Positions 8,057 to 15,535 of a stretch of 15,563 nucleotides of DNA are shown here, piece after piece. Under the pieces are notes generated by a model, which saw nothing but the letters and a program-made list of their open reading frames with translations, was not told the DNA's origin and ran no database searches. Source of the DNA: Gemmatimonadaceae bacterium (GTDB taxonomy: Bacteria > Gemmatimonadota > Gemmatimonadetes > Gemmatimonadales > Gemmatimonadaceae); the NCBI GenBank assembly GCA_013816695.1, contig JACDDZ010000015.1, positions 1 through 15,563 of the forward strand. The letters are read 5' to 3'. The stretch's first letter is position 1; each line of letters opens with the position of its first letter. The position numbers and the translations under genes are program-made.

Positions 8057-9109
8057 ATGTTAGTTGTGATGCAGCAGGGCGCAGCGCAGACGGATATCGC
8101 GCGCGTCGTGCAGACAATTCGTGAAATGGGTTATGATGCGCGCCCGATACCTGGCGCACAGCGCACAGCCATTGGCCTGATCGGCAATGATGGCCGCGTC
8201 GATTCTTCACGCATCCAGGGATTGCCCGGCGTGTCGAACGTTATTCACGTTTCTCAGCCATACAAGCAGGTTTCGCGCGAGTGGCGGCCCGAGAACACGA
8301 TTGTCCAGATCGCACCGGGCGTCGCTGTTGGCGGGAGCGAAGTAGTTGTCATTGGTGGTCCCTGCTCGGTGGAAAGCGAAGAGCAGATTCTTGCGGCTGC
8401 ACGCACAGTGCGCGATGCCGGCGGTTCCGCCTTGCGGGGCGGAGCGTTCAAGCCGCGCAGCTCGCCGTACTCTTTTCAGGGGCTCGGAAAGCGCGGACTG
8501 GAGCTTCTAGCCCTCGCGAAGCGCGAGACCGGTCTCGCCATCGTAACCGAGGCAGTAGATGAGGAGGGCGCCTTCGCGGCCGCCGAAGTTGCGGACTGCA
8601 TCCAGATAGGCGCGCGCAACATGCAGAACTATTCCCTGCTCAAGGTTGTCGGGCGCATCGGCAAGCCGGTTCTGCTAAAACGCGGAATGGCGGCAACAAT
8701 CACCGACCTCCTCCTGAGCGCGGAATACATTCTCGCCGAGGGGAATCCAAACGTAATTCTTTGCGAGCGGGGCGTCCGCAGCTTCGATCCGTCCACGAGG
8801 AACTTGCTGGATCTCACGGCAATTCCAATCGTGCAGCGCATCTCGCACCTTCCAATAATTGCGGACCCCAGCCACGGCACCGGCATTCGCGACATGGTGC
8901 TTCCCATGGCACGTGCATCAATCGCAGCAGGCGCCGACGGCGTCCTCATCGAAATGCATCCGTCGCCTGAGCGCGCGCTCTCCGACGGGGCGCAGTCGCT
9001 CTATCCGGAGCAGTTCGAGACGCTCGTTCGCGAGCTGCGCAACGTCGCTCACGCAATTGGCCGCACCATTACCTCGGATTCTGGAACGGCAGCCGTCCAG
9101 CTGGTGTAG
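8057..9109 (+). CDS. aroF: 3-deoxy-7-phosphoheptulonate (DAHP) synthase, type I-beta
   Basis: It condenses phosphoenolpyruvate with erythrose 4-phosphate to DAHP, the first step of the shikimate pathway to aromatic amino acids; it is cytosolic and metal-dependent. The 350-residue product has an N-terminal ferredoxin-like regulatory domain (~1-70) of the kind found in Thermotoga-type enzymes, where it mediates aromatic amino-acid feedback. The TIM-barrel follows, with GGPCSVES (100-107), RGGAFKPR (127-134), QIGARNMQN, VLLKRGMAAT and DPSHG (270-274). This order, especially the RGGAFKPR-SSPYSFQGLG block, separates it from the related KDO-8-phosphate synthase. No chorismate mutase domain is fused. 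ATG 8057 is chosen because AGGA at 8047-8050 sits six bases upstream. It lies 12 nt after smc, so it is probably in the same transcript, although the functions are unrelated. Confidence 0.95.
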   Translation: MLVVMQQGAAQTDIARVVQTIREMGYDARPIPGAQRTAIGLIGNDGRVDSSRIQGLPGVSNVIHVSQPYKQVSREWRPENTIVQIAPGVAVGGSEVVVIGGPCSVESEEQILAAARTVRDAGGSALRGGAFKPRSSPYSFQGLGKRGLELLALAKRETGLAIVTEAVDEEGAFAAAEVADCIQIGARNMQNYSLLKVVGRIGKPVLLKRGMAATITDLLLSAEYILAEGNPNVILCERGVRSFDPSTRNLLDLTAIPIVQRISHLPIIADPSHGTGIRDMVLPMARASIAAGADGVLIEMHPSPERALSDGAQSLYPEQFETLVRELRNVAHAIGRTITSDSGTAAVQLV

Positions 9110-9117
9110 TGTTGAGT

Positions 9118-9780
9118 ATGACAATTCGTATACTGTTCGCAGTCGCCCTGGCGGCGACCGCCCTTCCCCTGCACGCCCAGTCTGATCTCCTGGACAAGGC
9201 CGTCGCGAAGTATGAAAAGACGACAACCGCCCGCGCGGAATTCAAGCAGACGCTCACCAATCCGCTTACAGGCAGCACCAGCATGTCCCGCGGGGTCCTG
9301 CTTCGTCGCGCGCCCAACATGTTGTCCGTGCAATTCGATGGCGTCGACGGTGACCGGCTCGTTGCAGATGGAACGTCGCTCTGGATCTATTCCCCCATGA
9401 GCGCGCCTGGCCAGGTCATCAAGCTTCCGAACTCGGGCGGTGCCATGAACAATGTTGATCCGGGAAGTCAGTTTCTCGTTGCGCCGCGCAAGAAGTACAA
9501 CATCAAGTCCCTTGGCGCGGCCACAGTTGGCGGTCGCTCGACGCAGATGTTCCAGCTGATCCCGCGGCAGCAAACTGCATTCACAAAAGCCGTTGTCTGG
9601 ATCGATGCAGCCGATGCATCAGTCAGGAAGTTCGAGACCACCGATGCGAATGGACTGAAGCGGGTTGTCGAGATCCTCACATGGAAGCCGAACGTCGTCA
9701 TTCCAAAATCCGCTTTCCGCTTTGTTCCGCCCGCCGGGACGCGCGTGGTGGATCAGTCGGCCTTTACGGGCGCGAGGTAG
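9118..9780 (+). CDS. lolA: LolA-family outer-membrane lipoprotein carrier
   Basis: LolA is the periplasmic chaperone that takes mature lipoproteins from the LolCDE transporter and carries them across the periplasm. The 220-residue product opens with a signal peptide (MTIRILFAVALAATALPLHA), probably cleaved between Ala20 and Gln21. The mature part shows the family pattern: an early ARAEFKQTLTNPLTG strand, GVLLRRAPNMLSVQF, the LVADGTSLWIYSP turn, and VVWIDAADASVRKFETTDANG near the end. ATG 9118 gives the cleanest signal peptide and leaves 8 nt after aroF; GTG 9109 (overlapping the aroF stop by one base) and TTG 9112 are also possible and add three or two residues. No strong Shine-Dalgarno is visible. 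Its 3' end overlaps the convergent DUF2520 gene by 17 nt. The SPOR lipoprotein at 1668 would be a natural client. The family is clear; that it is the sole LolA of the organism is not known. Confidence 0.9.
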   Translation: MTIRILFAVALAATALPLHAQSDLLDKAVAKYEKTTTARAEFKQTLTNPLTGSTSMSRGVLLRRAPNMLSVQFDGVDGDRLVADGTSLWIYSPMSAPGQVIKLPNSGGAMNNVDPGSQFLVAPRKKYNIKSLGAATVGGRSTQMFQLIPRQQTAFTKAVVWIDAADASVRKFETTDANGLKRVVEILTWKPNVVIPKSAFRFVPPAGTRVVDQSAFTGAR

Positions 9781-10651
9781 CGCCCAGGATCGTTCGTATT
9801 GCTGCGAGCACCGTGGAATCCGTTCCGCGCTCGCGTGCCACTCTGAGAGCCACTTCGGAGAGCGACCTGTAAACGGCCAGCAGCTCTGGCTGTGACGACA
9901 GCATTTCCACGTGTTTTCTCACGGTTTCGGCATCCCCCCGCACAACAGGGCCAGTGAGCGCCTCAACCGGACTGGCCGTGGCGAGATTGCCGACAGCAGC
10001 GCTGACAAGGGTTTCAACAGCAGCCTGGGCGCTGCGGTCAGAAATTCCGGCCGAGTGCATCAGTTGTGCTGCTGCATAGGCGAGGACTACCGGGAAATTG
10101 GACGCCATCACCGCGGCGGCGTGATAGGCCGGCTTGCCGCCAGCAGGAATTTCCAGTGTGCGCGCGCCCAGATGCCCTGCCAGGCGCCGCGCAGCGGAGC
10201 GTGCGGAATCATCGCCGTCAATCCCTATCCATCCCCCTCGCAGCAGTTCGGCAACCCGATCGGCAATCGCGAAGGGCGCGAGTGGGTGAAACGTTCCGCA
10301 CGCAAAACTGGCAGCGCGCAGTAAGTCGAGCGAGCGCACTTCCGCAATTCCGCTTGTGTGCAGCACCACTGTTCCAGAGGTGATGATGGGATGCGCCGTA
10401 GGAGCGAATCGCATCGGCCGCTGCTCTGTTCCAGCAAGTTGGGCGACAACGCCGGCAATCTGTGTGTCGCGAACGGCGATGATGACTACATTTGCATCCC
10501 GAATTGAATCAGGCAAATCACCGTGGCTGGTCGCAAGCTCGGATGGCTTGCGGCCGTGTAGCGCGAGAACTTCGACTCCGGAAGCACGAAAGGCGCGGGA
10601 AAGTCCGCGCCCAACCTGTCCCGCTCCAATAACGAAGACGCGCTCGCTCAT
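9764..10651 (-). CDS. Rossmann-like / DUF2520 family protein
   Basis: The product has 295 residues in two parts. An N-terminal Rossmann fold carries the dinucleotide motif GAGQVG (9-14) and the strand VVIIAVRD (55-62). An all-helical C-terminal half matches the DUF2520 layout, with FHPL (121-124), Lys173, YH (176-177) and SN (184-185) as the likely conserved active-site positions. The arrangement resembles beta-hydroxyacid dehydrogenase or pyrroline-carboxylate-reductase-like NADP enzymes, so an oxidoreductase function is likely, but the substrate is unknown to me. The ATG overlaps the stop of the S41 protease gene (ATGA, 4 nt) and has no clear ribosome-binding site, so it is presumably coupled. 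It is the last gene of the minus-strand run and overlaps lolA tail to tail. Confidence 0.88.
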   Translation of the reverse strand: MSERVFVIGAGQVGRGLSRAFRASGVEVLALHGRKPSELATSHGDLPDSIRDANVVIIAVRDTQIAGVVAQLAGTEQRPMRFAPTAHPIITSGTVVLHTSGIAEVRSLDLLRAASFACGTFHPLAPFAIADRVAELLRGGWIGIDGDDSARSAARRLAGHLGARTLEIPAGGKPAYHAAAVMASNFPVVLAYAAAQLMHSAGISDRSAQAAVETLVSAAVGNLATASPVEALTGPVVRGDAETVRKHVEMLSSQPELLAVYRSLSEVALRVARERGTDSTVLAAIRTILGATSRP

Positions 10652-12264
10652 TTCTGCGAGGTTTTCTGCATCGCCTCTGCCCTGTCCAGAATTTCCCTGG
10701 GCGCCGGCGATCCGGCGAGCAGCTTGAGCGCCTGGACAATGGGTTCGTCTCTCGCCGCACGCCGACGGAACTCCCCTTCAGGCCCGAAAACAAAGCGCGC
10801 AATCTCATAGCCAAGAAGTGTATCGATTCCCGGCGCGGCTTCTTCGTATACACCCTTCGGCATGTCGATGCCGCGGGCAACCATGCGCTTCCACAACTGC
10901 TCACGCATTTCCGGCGTTACCGGGAAATTCTGGTCGCGGATTGCGCCTGACGCCTTCAGCAAAAGTGCATACTCAGTGAGCGCATCGCGGAAAGCGGACA
11001 CGTGGGTTCCTAGCGCCGACTGCAACGCCGCGATCGCTGGCGCAGTTGCTGTGTCGCCGGCAAGAATGTCAGGAGTAATTCCCCCGCCCCCGAAAACCGT
11101 CCTTCCAGCGTCCGTCTTGAATGGCTGCTTCTCCGGCTCGGCGTCCTGGGCAGATTCGCTGTCATCGCGCACCACCCACTTGTTGATCGACCTTCCGGCA
11201 GGAGTGAACCAGCGGGCCGTGGTAATCTTGAGTCCCCCCGCGGTTCCGAGCTGATACAGACTCTGGGCGCTGCCCTTTCCATAAGTGGGACGACCGATGA
11301 CTACCGCGCGATCATGGTCCTGCAGTGCACCGGCCACAATCTCGGATGCGCTCGCACTCCGGCTGTCCACCAGTACAATCACCGGGAGCTTCGGCCACTT
11401 CTGCGTGGCGCGATCGTCAAAGTCGGCGTTCGCCTGGGGGATTCTTCCACGCAGGCTCACGATTCGCTGCCGGCCATCCAGAAAAAGATCAGCTACGTCG
11501 ACGCCCTGTGAAAGCAGCCCGCCTGGATTTGCCCGCAGATCCAGGATGAGCGAATGCATTCCGGCCCTGGAAAGGCTGTCGATTGCGCGGCTCATCTCCC
11601 GCGTCGTCGAATCGCTGAACGCCTTGAGATCCACATATCCCACGCCGTTGGAAAGCAACGATGCGCGCCGCACTGCACTCAAGTGGATCGGGCGCCGTGT
11701 CAAAGTGAAAGGAAGCGGTTTCAGGTTGCCGGGTCGGTCGACTTTCATCGCGACGGTCTCGCCGGTCTTGCCGCGAAATACGGTGCTGACATCCTCCAGC
11801 GTCCAACCCTGGGTGGACTTTCCCTGCACTTCCACAATCCGGTCTCCAGTCATCAGGCCGGCGCGTTCGGCAGGACTTCCCGGAAGCGGTGCGATGACGA
11901 CAACTGAGTTGTCGCGGATTTCAACCTGAAGGCCGAGACCGGCATAGTTGCCGGTAGTGCTCTCGCTCAGTTTTCCCAACTTGTCAGGCGCAAGGAAAGC
12001 AGTGTATGGATCTCCAAGTTCGTACAGAAGGCCGTCCACTGCCTTCCGGTACAAATCCGGAATCGCTACCGAGTCAACGAAATCATTCTCGACGTGGCGA
12101 AGCACATTTTCGAAAAGTCGGGCTCCTTCCAGCGATGAGCGCTGACCATTCCTGGCGCCCCGCTGCATGAACCATCCACCGGTTGCGAGCGCAAACATTA
12201 GCGCCGAAGCCACACCAATCGAGCGGGCTCGCGCACGCTGCAGTCCGTTCAGGTCGATCTTCAT
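10648..12264 (-). CDS. ctpA: S41-family C-terminal processing protease (CtpA/Prc type)
   Basis: A membrane-anchored periplasmic serine protease that degrades or trims proteins from their C-termini. The 538-residue product has an N-terminal signal anchor (~16-33), a PDZ domain (~107-190, with PLPGSPAERAGLMTGDRI), and the S41 fold: LDLRANPGG (241-249), then SASASEIVAG (303-312) with nucleophile Ser305 and Glu308, and TYGKGSAQ (327-334) with general base Lys330. The Ser-Lys spacing of 25 equals that of characterised CtpA enzymes. About 130 residues after the core (~410-538) form a helical extension of unknown role. The ATG overlaps the tmk stop (ATGA), and GAAGGAG lies 11 bases upstream inside tmk. 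The target proteins are unknown; lipoproteins or peptidoglycan hydrolases are common clients in other bacteria. Confidence 0.93.
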   Translation of the reverse strand: MKIDLNGLQRARARSIGVASALMFALATGGWFMQRGARNGQRSSLEGARLFENVLRHVENDFVDSVAIPDLYRKAVDGLLYELGDPYTAFLAPDKLGKLSESTTGNYAGLGLQVEIRDNSVVVIAPLPGSPAERAGLMTGDRIVEVQGKSTQGWTLEDVSTVFRGKTGETVAMKVDRPGNLKPLPFTLTRRPIHLSAVRRASLLSNGVGYVDLKAFSDSTTREMSRAIDSLSRAGMHSLILDLRANPGGLLSQGVDVADLFLDGRQRIVSLRGRIPQANADFDDRATQKWPKLPVIVLVDSRSASASEIVAGALQDHDRAVVIGRPTYGKGSAQSLYQLGTAGGLKITTARWFTPAGRSINKWVVRDDSESAQDAEPEKQPFKTDAGRTVFGGGGITPDILAGDTATAPAIAALQSALGTHVSAFRDALTEYALLLKASGAIRDQNFPVTPEMREQLWKRMVARGIDMPKGVYEEAAPGIDTLLGYEIARFVFGPEGEFRRRAARDEPIVQALKLLAGSPAPREILDRAEAMQKTSQK

Positions 12265-12938
12265 CTGTTCTGAAACTCCTTCAACACTGAAAAAGTTTCG
12301 GGTAAACGATCGATAAGAGCCCCGGCGACACCACCGAAGACCGTTTCCTCGGGGCCAGTTGAGTCAACGCGAACGATTGGGCCGCACTCGGGATGAGCGG
12401 ATTGCCAGTCGCTACTGGTAAAGAGGGCGAAAGCCTGGCTCACGCGGGCATGGAAGTCGTCGCCAGAACGTTCCATTCTGTCGCGCGCACCCCGGCTGTC
12501 GGCCCGTTCCATTCCAAGCGCGACCGGGACCTCCAACAGGATTGTGAGGTCGGGCACGAGGCCGCCCGTTGCCAGCCTGTTGGCTGCACGGACATCCTCT
12601 TCAGGCAGCCCGCGCCCCACAACCTGGTACGCGTAGGTTGAAAGGAAGAAGCGGTCAACGATTATCACTTTGCCTGCACTGAGCTTGGGTCGAAGCTCGC
12701 GCGCCACAAGCTCGGCCCGTGACGCCATGAAAAGCAGCGCTTCAGCCGGAGGACAGATTGACGCTTCGGGGTCCAGCAGCAGAGTGCGCATTAGGTCGCC
12801 AACAGGTGTACCACCAGGCTCTCTGACTGTGACACAGTCTACCCCGCGGGAGGCCAGTCGCTCTGCAAGCAGGCGAAGCTGAGTGGTTTTACCCGCGCCC
12901 TCCGCGCCCTCGAAAACGATGAGCTTCCCGCGCGCCAA
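12261..12938 (-). CDS. tmk: Thymidylate kinase
   Basis: It phosphorylates dTMP to dTDP with ATP, an essential cytosolic step of dTTP synthesis. Counting from the TTG at 12938 the product is 225 residues, near the family's usual 205-225. It has P-loop GAEGAGKTT (11-19), REPGGT (39-44), the DRF motif (95-97) after VIIVD, and a LID segment DRMERSGDDFHARV (153-166). The TTG start is chosen because it places the first strand (GKLIVFEG) right at the N-terminus as in other thymidylate kinases, and it lies 2 nt beyond the stop of the YlbF-family gene. An upstream in-frame TTG at 12998 would add 20 residues of His/Arg-rich sequence overlapping that gene and is unlikely. No strong Shine-Dalgarno is seen, so expression probably depends on coupling. 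Confidence 0.94.
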   Translation of the reverse strand: MARGKLIVFEGAEGAGKTTQLRLLAERLASRGVDCVTVREPGGTPVGDLMRTLLLDPEASICPPAEALLFMASRAELVARELRPKLSAGKVIIVDRFFLSTYAYQVVGRGLPEEDVRAANRLATGGLVPDLTILLEVPVALGMERADSRGARDRMERSGDDFHARVSQAFALFTSSDWQSAHPECGPIVRVDSTGPEETVFGGVAGALIDRLPETFSVLKEFQNR

Positions 12939-12940
12939 CT

Positions 12941-13294
12941 TCAGCCCAGTGTGATGATGGAGCTCGTAGCGCCCTTCTTCATGCCGTCGAGGATCCAATT
13001 ATTGATCTGGACCATCACCTTGTCGAAGTTCTCCTGGGCGACAATTGCCCTCTGGTAGGCAGTGTTCACCTGAATGGTGGACAGCATCTGATCGAGCTGT
13101 TGCTCCATCTCGGGTGTCGGCTCCTGACCCTGCTGAATCATCTGCTGGGCGTCGGCGCGAATCTTTTCCATTTTCTGAAGCAGCGCGACTGCTTCCGTGT
13201 CTGCGTTCAGCGCCTCGCTGGAGCGTTTCACAGCCTTATACTCCGAGCTCTGGCCAATGAGACGTCCAAGCTCCTTTGCTTTTTCTTCGACCAT
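12941..13294 (-). CDS. YlbF/YmcA-family protein
   Basis: A 117-residue, almost entirely helical protein that follows the YlbF family pattern: EKAKELGRLIGQSSEYKAVK, an ALNADTEAVALLQKMEKI segment, a Gln-rich turn with QGQEPTPEMEQQLD, and a C-terminal helix NFDKVMVQINNWI. In Bacillus, YlbF, YmcA and YaaT form a complex that directs RNase Y and affects competence, sporulation and biofilm. Whether a diderm relative does the same is not known, and the Cys clusters of Bacillus YlbF that bind Fe-S are absent here. ATG 13294 is chosen because GGAGA (13299-13303) is placed just upstream; a TTG at 13339 would extend into prmC. It lies 25 nt after prmC and 2 nt before tmk. Confidence 0.85.
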   Translation of the reverse strand: MVEEKAKELGRLIGQSSEYKAVKRSSEALNADTEAVALLQKMEKIRADAQQMIQQGQEPTPEMEQQLDQMLSTIQVNTAYQRAIVAQENFDKVMVQINNWILDGMKKGATSSIITLG

Positions 13295-13298
13295 CAAA

Positions 13299-13303
13299 TC
13301 TCC
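13299..13303 (-). promoter_or_regulatory. Ribosome-binding site of the YlbF-family gene
   Basis: GGAGA read on the minus strand ends four bases before the ATG at 13294. It decides the start in favour of this ATG over the in-frame TTG at 13339, which would overlap prmC. Confidence 0.75.
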
Positions 13304-13319
13304 GTTTAGTTCTGTTGTG

Positions 13320-14225
13320 TCAGTCAGCTTTGTATGCAAGCACGAAGCGATCGCGCCCTGTCAGGTCAGGCAGTATCGAAATATCGCGATACAGGCCGGC
13401 TGCCGCCGTCAGCTCAGCCACCAGGACCGCTCGCCGCGTATCGACTTCGAGTGCAAGCAGCCCGCCATCCAGGAGATTCCGTGGTGCACCGGATACAATG
13501 TCCGCGATCACTGCCATTCCATTGTCGCCCGCAAGAAGTGCAACTGACGGCTCCCAGTCGCGCACCGATTCATCCAGCGTGAACAGCTCACTGAAAGCGA
13601 TGTACGGGGGATTGGACACAATAACATTCGCCCCCCTGTCTCCAAGCGGGGCAAGCGCGCTTCCTTCCAGAAATTCGACTGGTGCGGTGAGGCTTTCCGC
13701 GTATCGATCCCTGTTGGATTGAGCCACTTCAATTGCGTCCGCCGAGATATCAGTCGCTGTAACGCTTTGGAAATTTCCTTCAGTCGCGAGGGCAAGTGCA
13801 ATCGCGCCGCTGCCTGTGCAAATGTCGAATGCGATTCCGGTGTTCACCCTCGAAAGCACGTGCTCCACCAACAGCTCTGTCTCAGGTCGCGGGATGAGAA
13901 CCCGCCTGTCCACAGCGAGGGTGAGCTTCCGAAACGCCGCGAGTCCTGCGCAGTACTGGATTGGAGCGCCGTGCGCGCGTTTTTCGGCAGCCATGAGCGC
14001 GCGGCTGAAAAGTTCCGGCGAGACCGTTGCATCGCCATTGAATGCAGGCCACGAGCGCTGTACGTCCAGAAGGTAGGCCAGGATCTCGCGGGCGTCTGCA
14101 ACGCCGTCCGGCTGGTGCGCAACACTCGAAATGATCGTCGCCATCCTGGCGATCAAATCGCTCACCCTCGGATCGGCTGCCCGCTTGACGCGTGGTGCCT
14201 TCACGGGCTTCACCGCATTACTCAC
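13320..14225 (-). CDS. prmC: Peptide chain release factor N5-glutamine methyltransferase
   Basis: It methylates the glutamine of the GGQ motif in release factors RF1 and RF2, using S-adenosylmethionine, which speeds peptide release. From the GTG at 14225 the product is 301 residues. A helical substrate-binding N-domain (~20-100) leads to [13 protein letters not shown] (~109-121), the SAM-binding motif [14 protein letters not shown] (from ~134), and the catalytic NPPY (205-208) that holds the target glutamine. GTG 14225 is preferred because GAGGAG (14233-14238) sits seven bases upstream; the ATG at 14243 is possible and adds six residues. The first ~20 residues are Lys/Arg-rich and not part of the usual fold. 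The start overlaps the end of prfA, its substrate's gene, by 8 nt; this pairing is common in bacteria. Confidence 0.95.
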   Translation of the reverse strand: MSNAVKPVKAPRVKRAADPRVSDLIARMATIISSVAHQPDGVADAREILAYLLDVQRSWPAFNGDATVSPELFSRALMAAEKRAHGAPIQYCAGLAAFRKLTLAVDRRVLIPRPETELLVEHVLSRVNTGIAFDICTGSGAIALALATEGNFQSVTATDISADAIEVAQSNRDRYAESLTAPVEFLEGSALAPLGDRGANVIVSNPPYIAFSELFTLDESVRDWEPSVALLAGDNGMAVIADIVSGAPRNLLDGGLLALEVDTRRAVLVAELTAAAGLYRDISILPDLTGRDRFVLAYKAD

Positions 14226-15282
14226 CGAGCCGCTCCTCGACATCTGCGAACTTGAGAGCGTCGATCAGGATTTCGATTTCTCCATCCAGAACCTTCTGCA
14301 GGTCGTGCGTTGTCAGCCCGATTCGATGGTCTGTGACCCGGTTCTGCGGAAAGTTGTAGGTACGGATTTTCGCAGAGCGGTCGCCCGTTCCAACCTGGGT
14401 TTTCCGCATGCGCGATCTCTCCGACTCGATGGCTGCGAGGCGCGCATCCAGCAGTCGCGCGCGCAGTACTTCCATTGCCTTGAGCTTGTTCTGCAGCTGT
14501 GATTTCTGGTCCTGCTGGCTCACAACAATCCCGCTCGGGATGTGCGTGATCCGCACGGCGGAATCAGTCGTATTCACGCTCTGCCCCCCGGGACCTGATG
14601 ACCGGAACACATCAATGCGAAGATCCTTGTCCTCGATCTTCACGTCAACTTCCTCGGCTTCCGGTAACACCGCCACCGTGGCTGCCGAAGTATGGATTCG
14701 GCCCTGATTCTCGGTCACCGGGACCCGCTGCACACGGTGGACGCCCGACTCCCAGCGCATTACCCCGAAAGCGCCTTCGCCCTTGATCTTGAAGATCGCT
14801 TCCTTGACTCCGCCGAGGGTTCCTTCGGAGCGGGAGATGTCCTCGATGCGCCAGCGCCTCTTTTCGGCGAAGCGCACGTACATGCGAAGCAGATCAGCGG
14901 CAAAGATTGCGGCCTCGTCGCCGCCAGTGCCTCCCCGTATTTCTATGATTGCCGGACGATCGTCCAGCGGATCGTGGGGGATGAGAGCGGGCTTGATGCG
15001 CAGCTCGAGGTCCACAAGCGCCTGTTCCAGACGAGCGAGTTCGTCGCGCGCTTCCGCGGCCATTTCGGGATCGTCAATGGAAACGAGCTCGCGCACTTCG
15101 GCGAGCTCGTTGTCGTAGCGTTGCAGCGTTGCGGCCATCTCGACGACGGGGGCGAGGTGCCGGTGCTCCCGTCCGAGGGCCGCCATCAACTGCTGGTCCT
15201 TTACGGTTTTCGGATCGGAAAGCTGCTGCTCGACTTCGCGGGCGCGGGCTAGCGCGTCAGCGAGCCGGCTGCGGAGACTCAG
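14218..15282 (-). CDS. prfA: Peptide chain release factor 1 (RF1), probable CTG start
   Basis: RF1 reads UAA and UAG stop codons and triggers release of the finished protein. It carries the RF1-type tripeptide P-V-T (188-190) and the catalytic GGQ (232-234, in [14 protein letters not shown]). RF2 would show SPF in place of PxT. The first ATG, GTG or TTG in frame is TTG 15189, which would yield only 323 residues and lose the N-terminal helix. The frame stays open upstream and encodes good RF1-like sequence ([15 protein letters not shown], then [11 protein letters not shown]) back to a CTG at 15282. From that CTG the protein is 354 residues, and PxT and GGQ fall at or within one position of their numbers in E. 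coli RF1. The CTG overlaps the rpmE stop as CTGA, like the ATGA junctions further down the operon. An in-frame TGA at 15325-15327 excludes starts beyond it. Gene identity is certain; the CTG start is inferred. Confidence 0.93.
   Translation of the reverse strand: MSLRSRLADALARAREVEQQLSDPKTVKDQQLMAALGREHRHLAPVVEMAATLQRYDNELAEVRELVSIDDPEMAAEARDELARLEQALVDLELRIKPALIPHDPLDDRPAIIEIRGGTGGDEAAIFAADLLRMYVRFAEKRRWRIEDISRSEGTLGGVKEAIFKIKGEGAFGVMRWESGVHRVQRVPVTENQGRIHTSAATVAVLPEAEEVDVKIEDKDLRIDVFRSSGPGGQSVNTTDSAVRITHIPSGIVVSQQDQKSQLQNKLKAMEVLRARLLDARLAAIESERSRMRKTQVGTGDRSAKIRTYNFPQNRVTDHRIGLTTHDLQKVLDGEIEILIDALKFADVEERLGE
14233..14238 (-). promoter_or_regulatory. Ribosome-binding site of prmC
   Basis: GAGGAG on the minus strand, inside the end of prfA, with a seven-base spacer to the GTG at 14225. 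It favours GTG over the ATG at 14243, which lies upstream of this site. Confidence 0.7.
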
Positions 15283-15494
15283 GCTTCCGTCTTGGCCGGC
15301 TTGGAGTACTTCTGGCGGAAGCGCTCAACGCGGCCCGCTGTGTCGACCAGTTTTTGCTTGCCCGTAAAGAACGGGTGGCACTGCGCGCAGATGTCCGTGT
15401 GGATTTCTGCCTGGGTCGAACGCGTCTGGTAGGTATTTCCGCACGCGCAACGCACTGTGGCTGTCGCGTATGTGGGATGGATTTCGGGTTTCAT
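15279..15494 (-). CDS. rpmE: 50S ribosomal protein L31, zinc-binding type
   Basis: L31 is a small protein of the large ribosomal subunit located at the bridge to the 30S head. The 71-residue product begins [14 protein letters not shown] and has the four zinc ligands of the C+ form: Cys16 and Cys18 (CAC) and Cys36 and Cys39 (CAQC), followed by the typical [20 protein letters not shown] segment. ATG 15494 is chosen because GGAG lies six bases upstream and the N-terminus matches the family; an upstream in-frame start near 15548 would add 18 unrelated residues. It appears to be the first gene of the minus-strand operon and overlaps prfA at its stop. In other bacteria the zinc form is swapped for a Cys-less paralogue when zinc is scarce; none is visible here. 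Confidence 0.97.
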   Translation of the reverse strand: MKPEIHPTYATATVRCACGNTYQTRSTQAEIHTDICAQCHPFFTGKQKLVDTAGRVERFRQKYSKPAKTEA

Positions 15495-15500
15495 CTTCGG

Positions 15501-15506
15501 CTCCAA
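15501..15506 (-). promoter_or_regulatory. Ribosome-binding site of rpmE
   Basis: TTGGAG on the minus strand with six bases to the ATG at 15494. It fixes the L31 start at the family-typical MKPEIHP. Confidence 0.8.
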
Positions 15507-15529
15507 GGTGTGGTACTGGACAGCCTTGA

Positions 15530-15535
15530 AATATA
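15530..15535 (-). promoter_or_regulatory. Possible -10 element upstream of rpmE
   Basis: TATATT on the minus strand lies in the only gene-free stretch of note (15495-15563), about 35 bases before the rpmE ATG, and the locally AT-rich context stands out from the GC-rich surroundings. A -35 partner 17 bases upstream is poor (TACAAA, 3 of 6 matches). If real, it would drive rpmE through the DUF2520 gene. I see nothing else in these 69 bases. Confidence 0.3.

Noticed and set aside
8057..9109. KDO-8-phosphate synthase as the identity of the DAHP synthase gene
   Set aside because: The N-terminal ferredoxin-like domain and the RGGAFKPR-SSPYSFQGLG block are those of type I-beta DAHP synthases.
12939..12998. 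tmk extended to the in-frame TTG at 12998
   Set aside because: It adds a His/Arg-rich leader overlapping the YlbF-family gene and pushes the first beta strand 20 residues in; family members begin right before that strand.
13719..14255. Plus-strand open frame of 178 codons across prmC
   Set aside because: It lies fully antisense to a well-conserved methyltransferase and resembles no known family.
14218..15189. prfA starting at TTG 15189
   Set aside because: It would lack the N-terminal helix encoded in the same frame just upstream and be about 31 residues short of the usual RF1; the CTG at 15282 fits length, motif numbering and operon style better.
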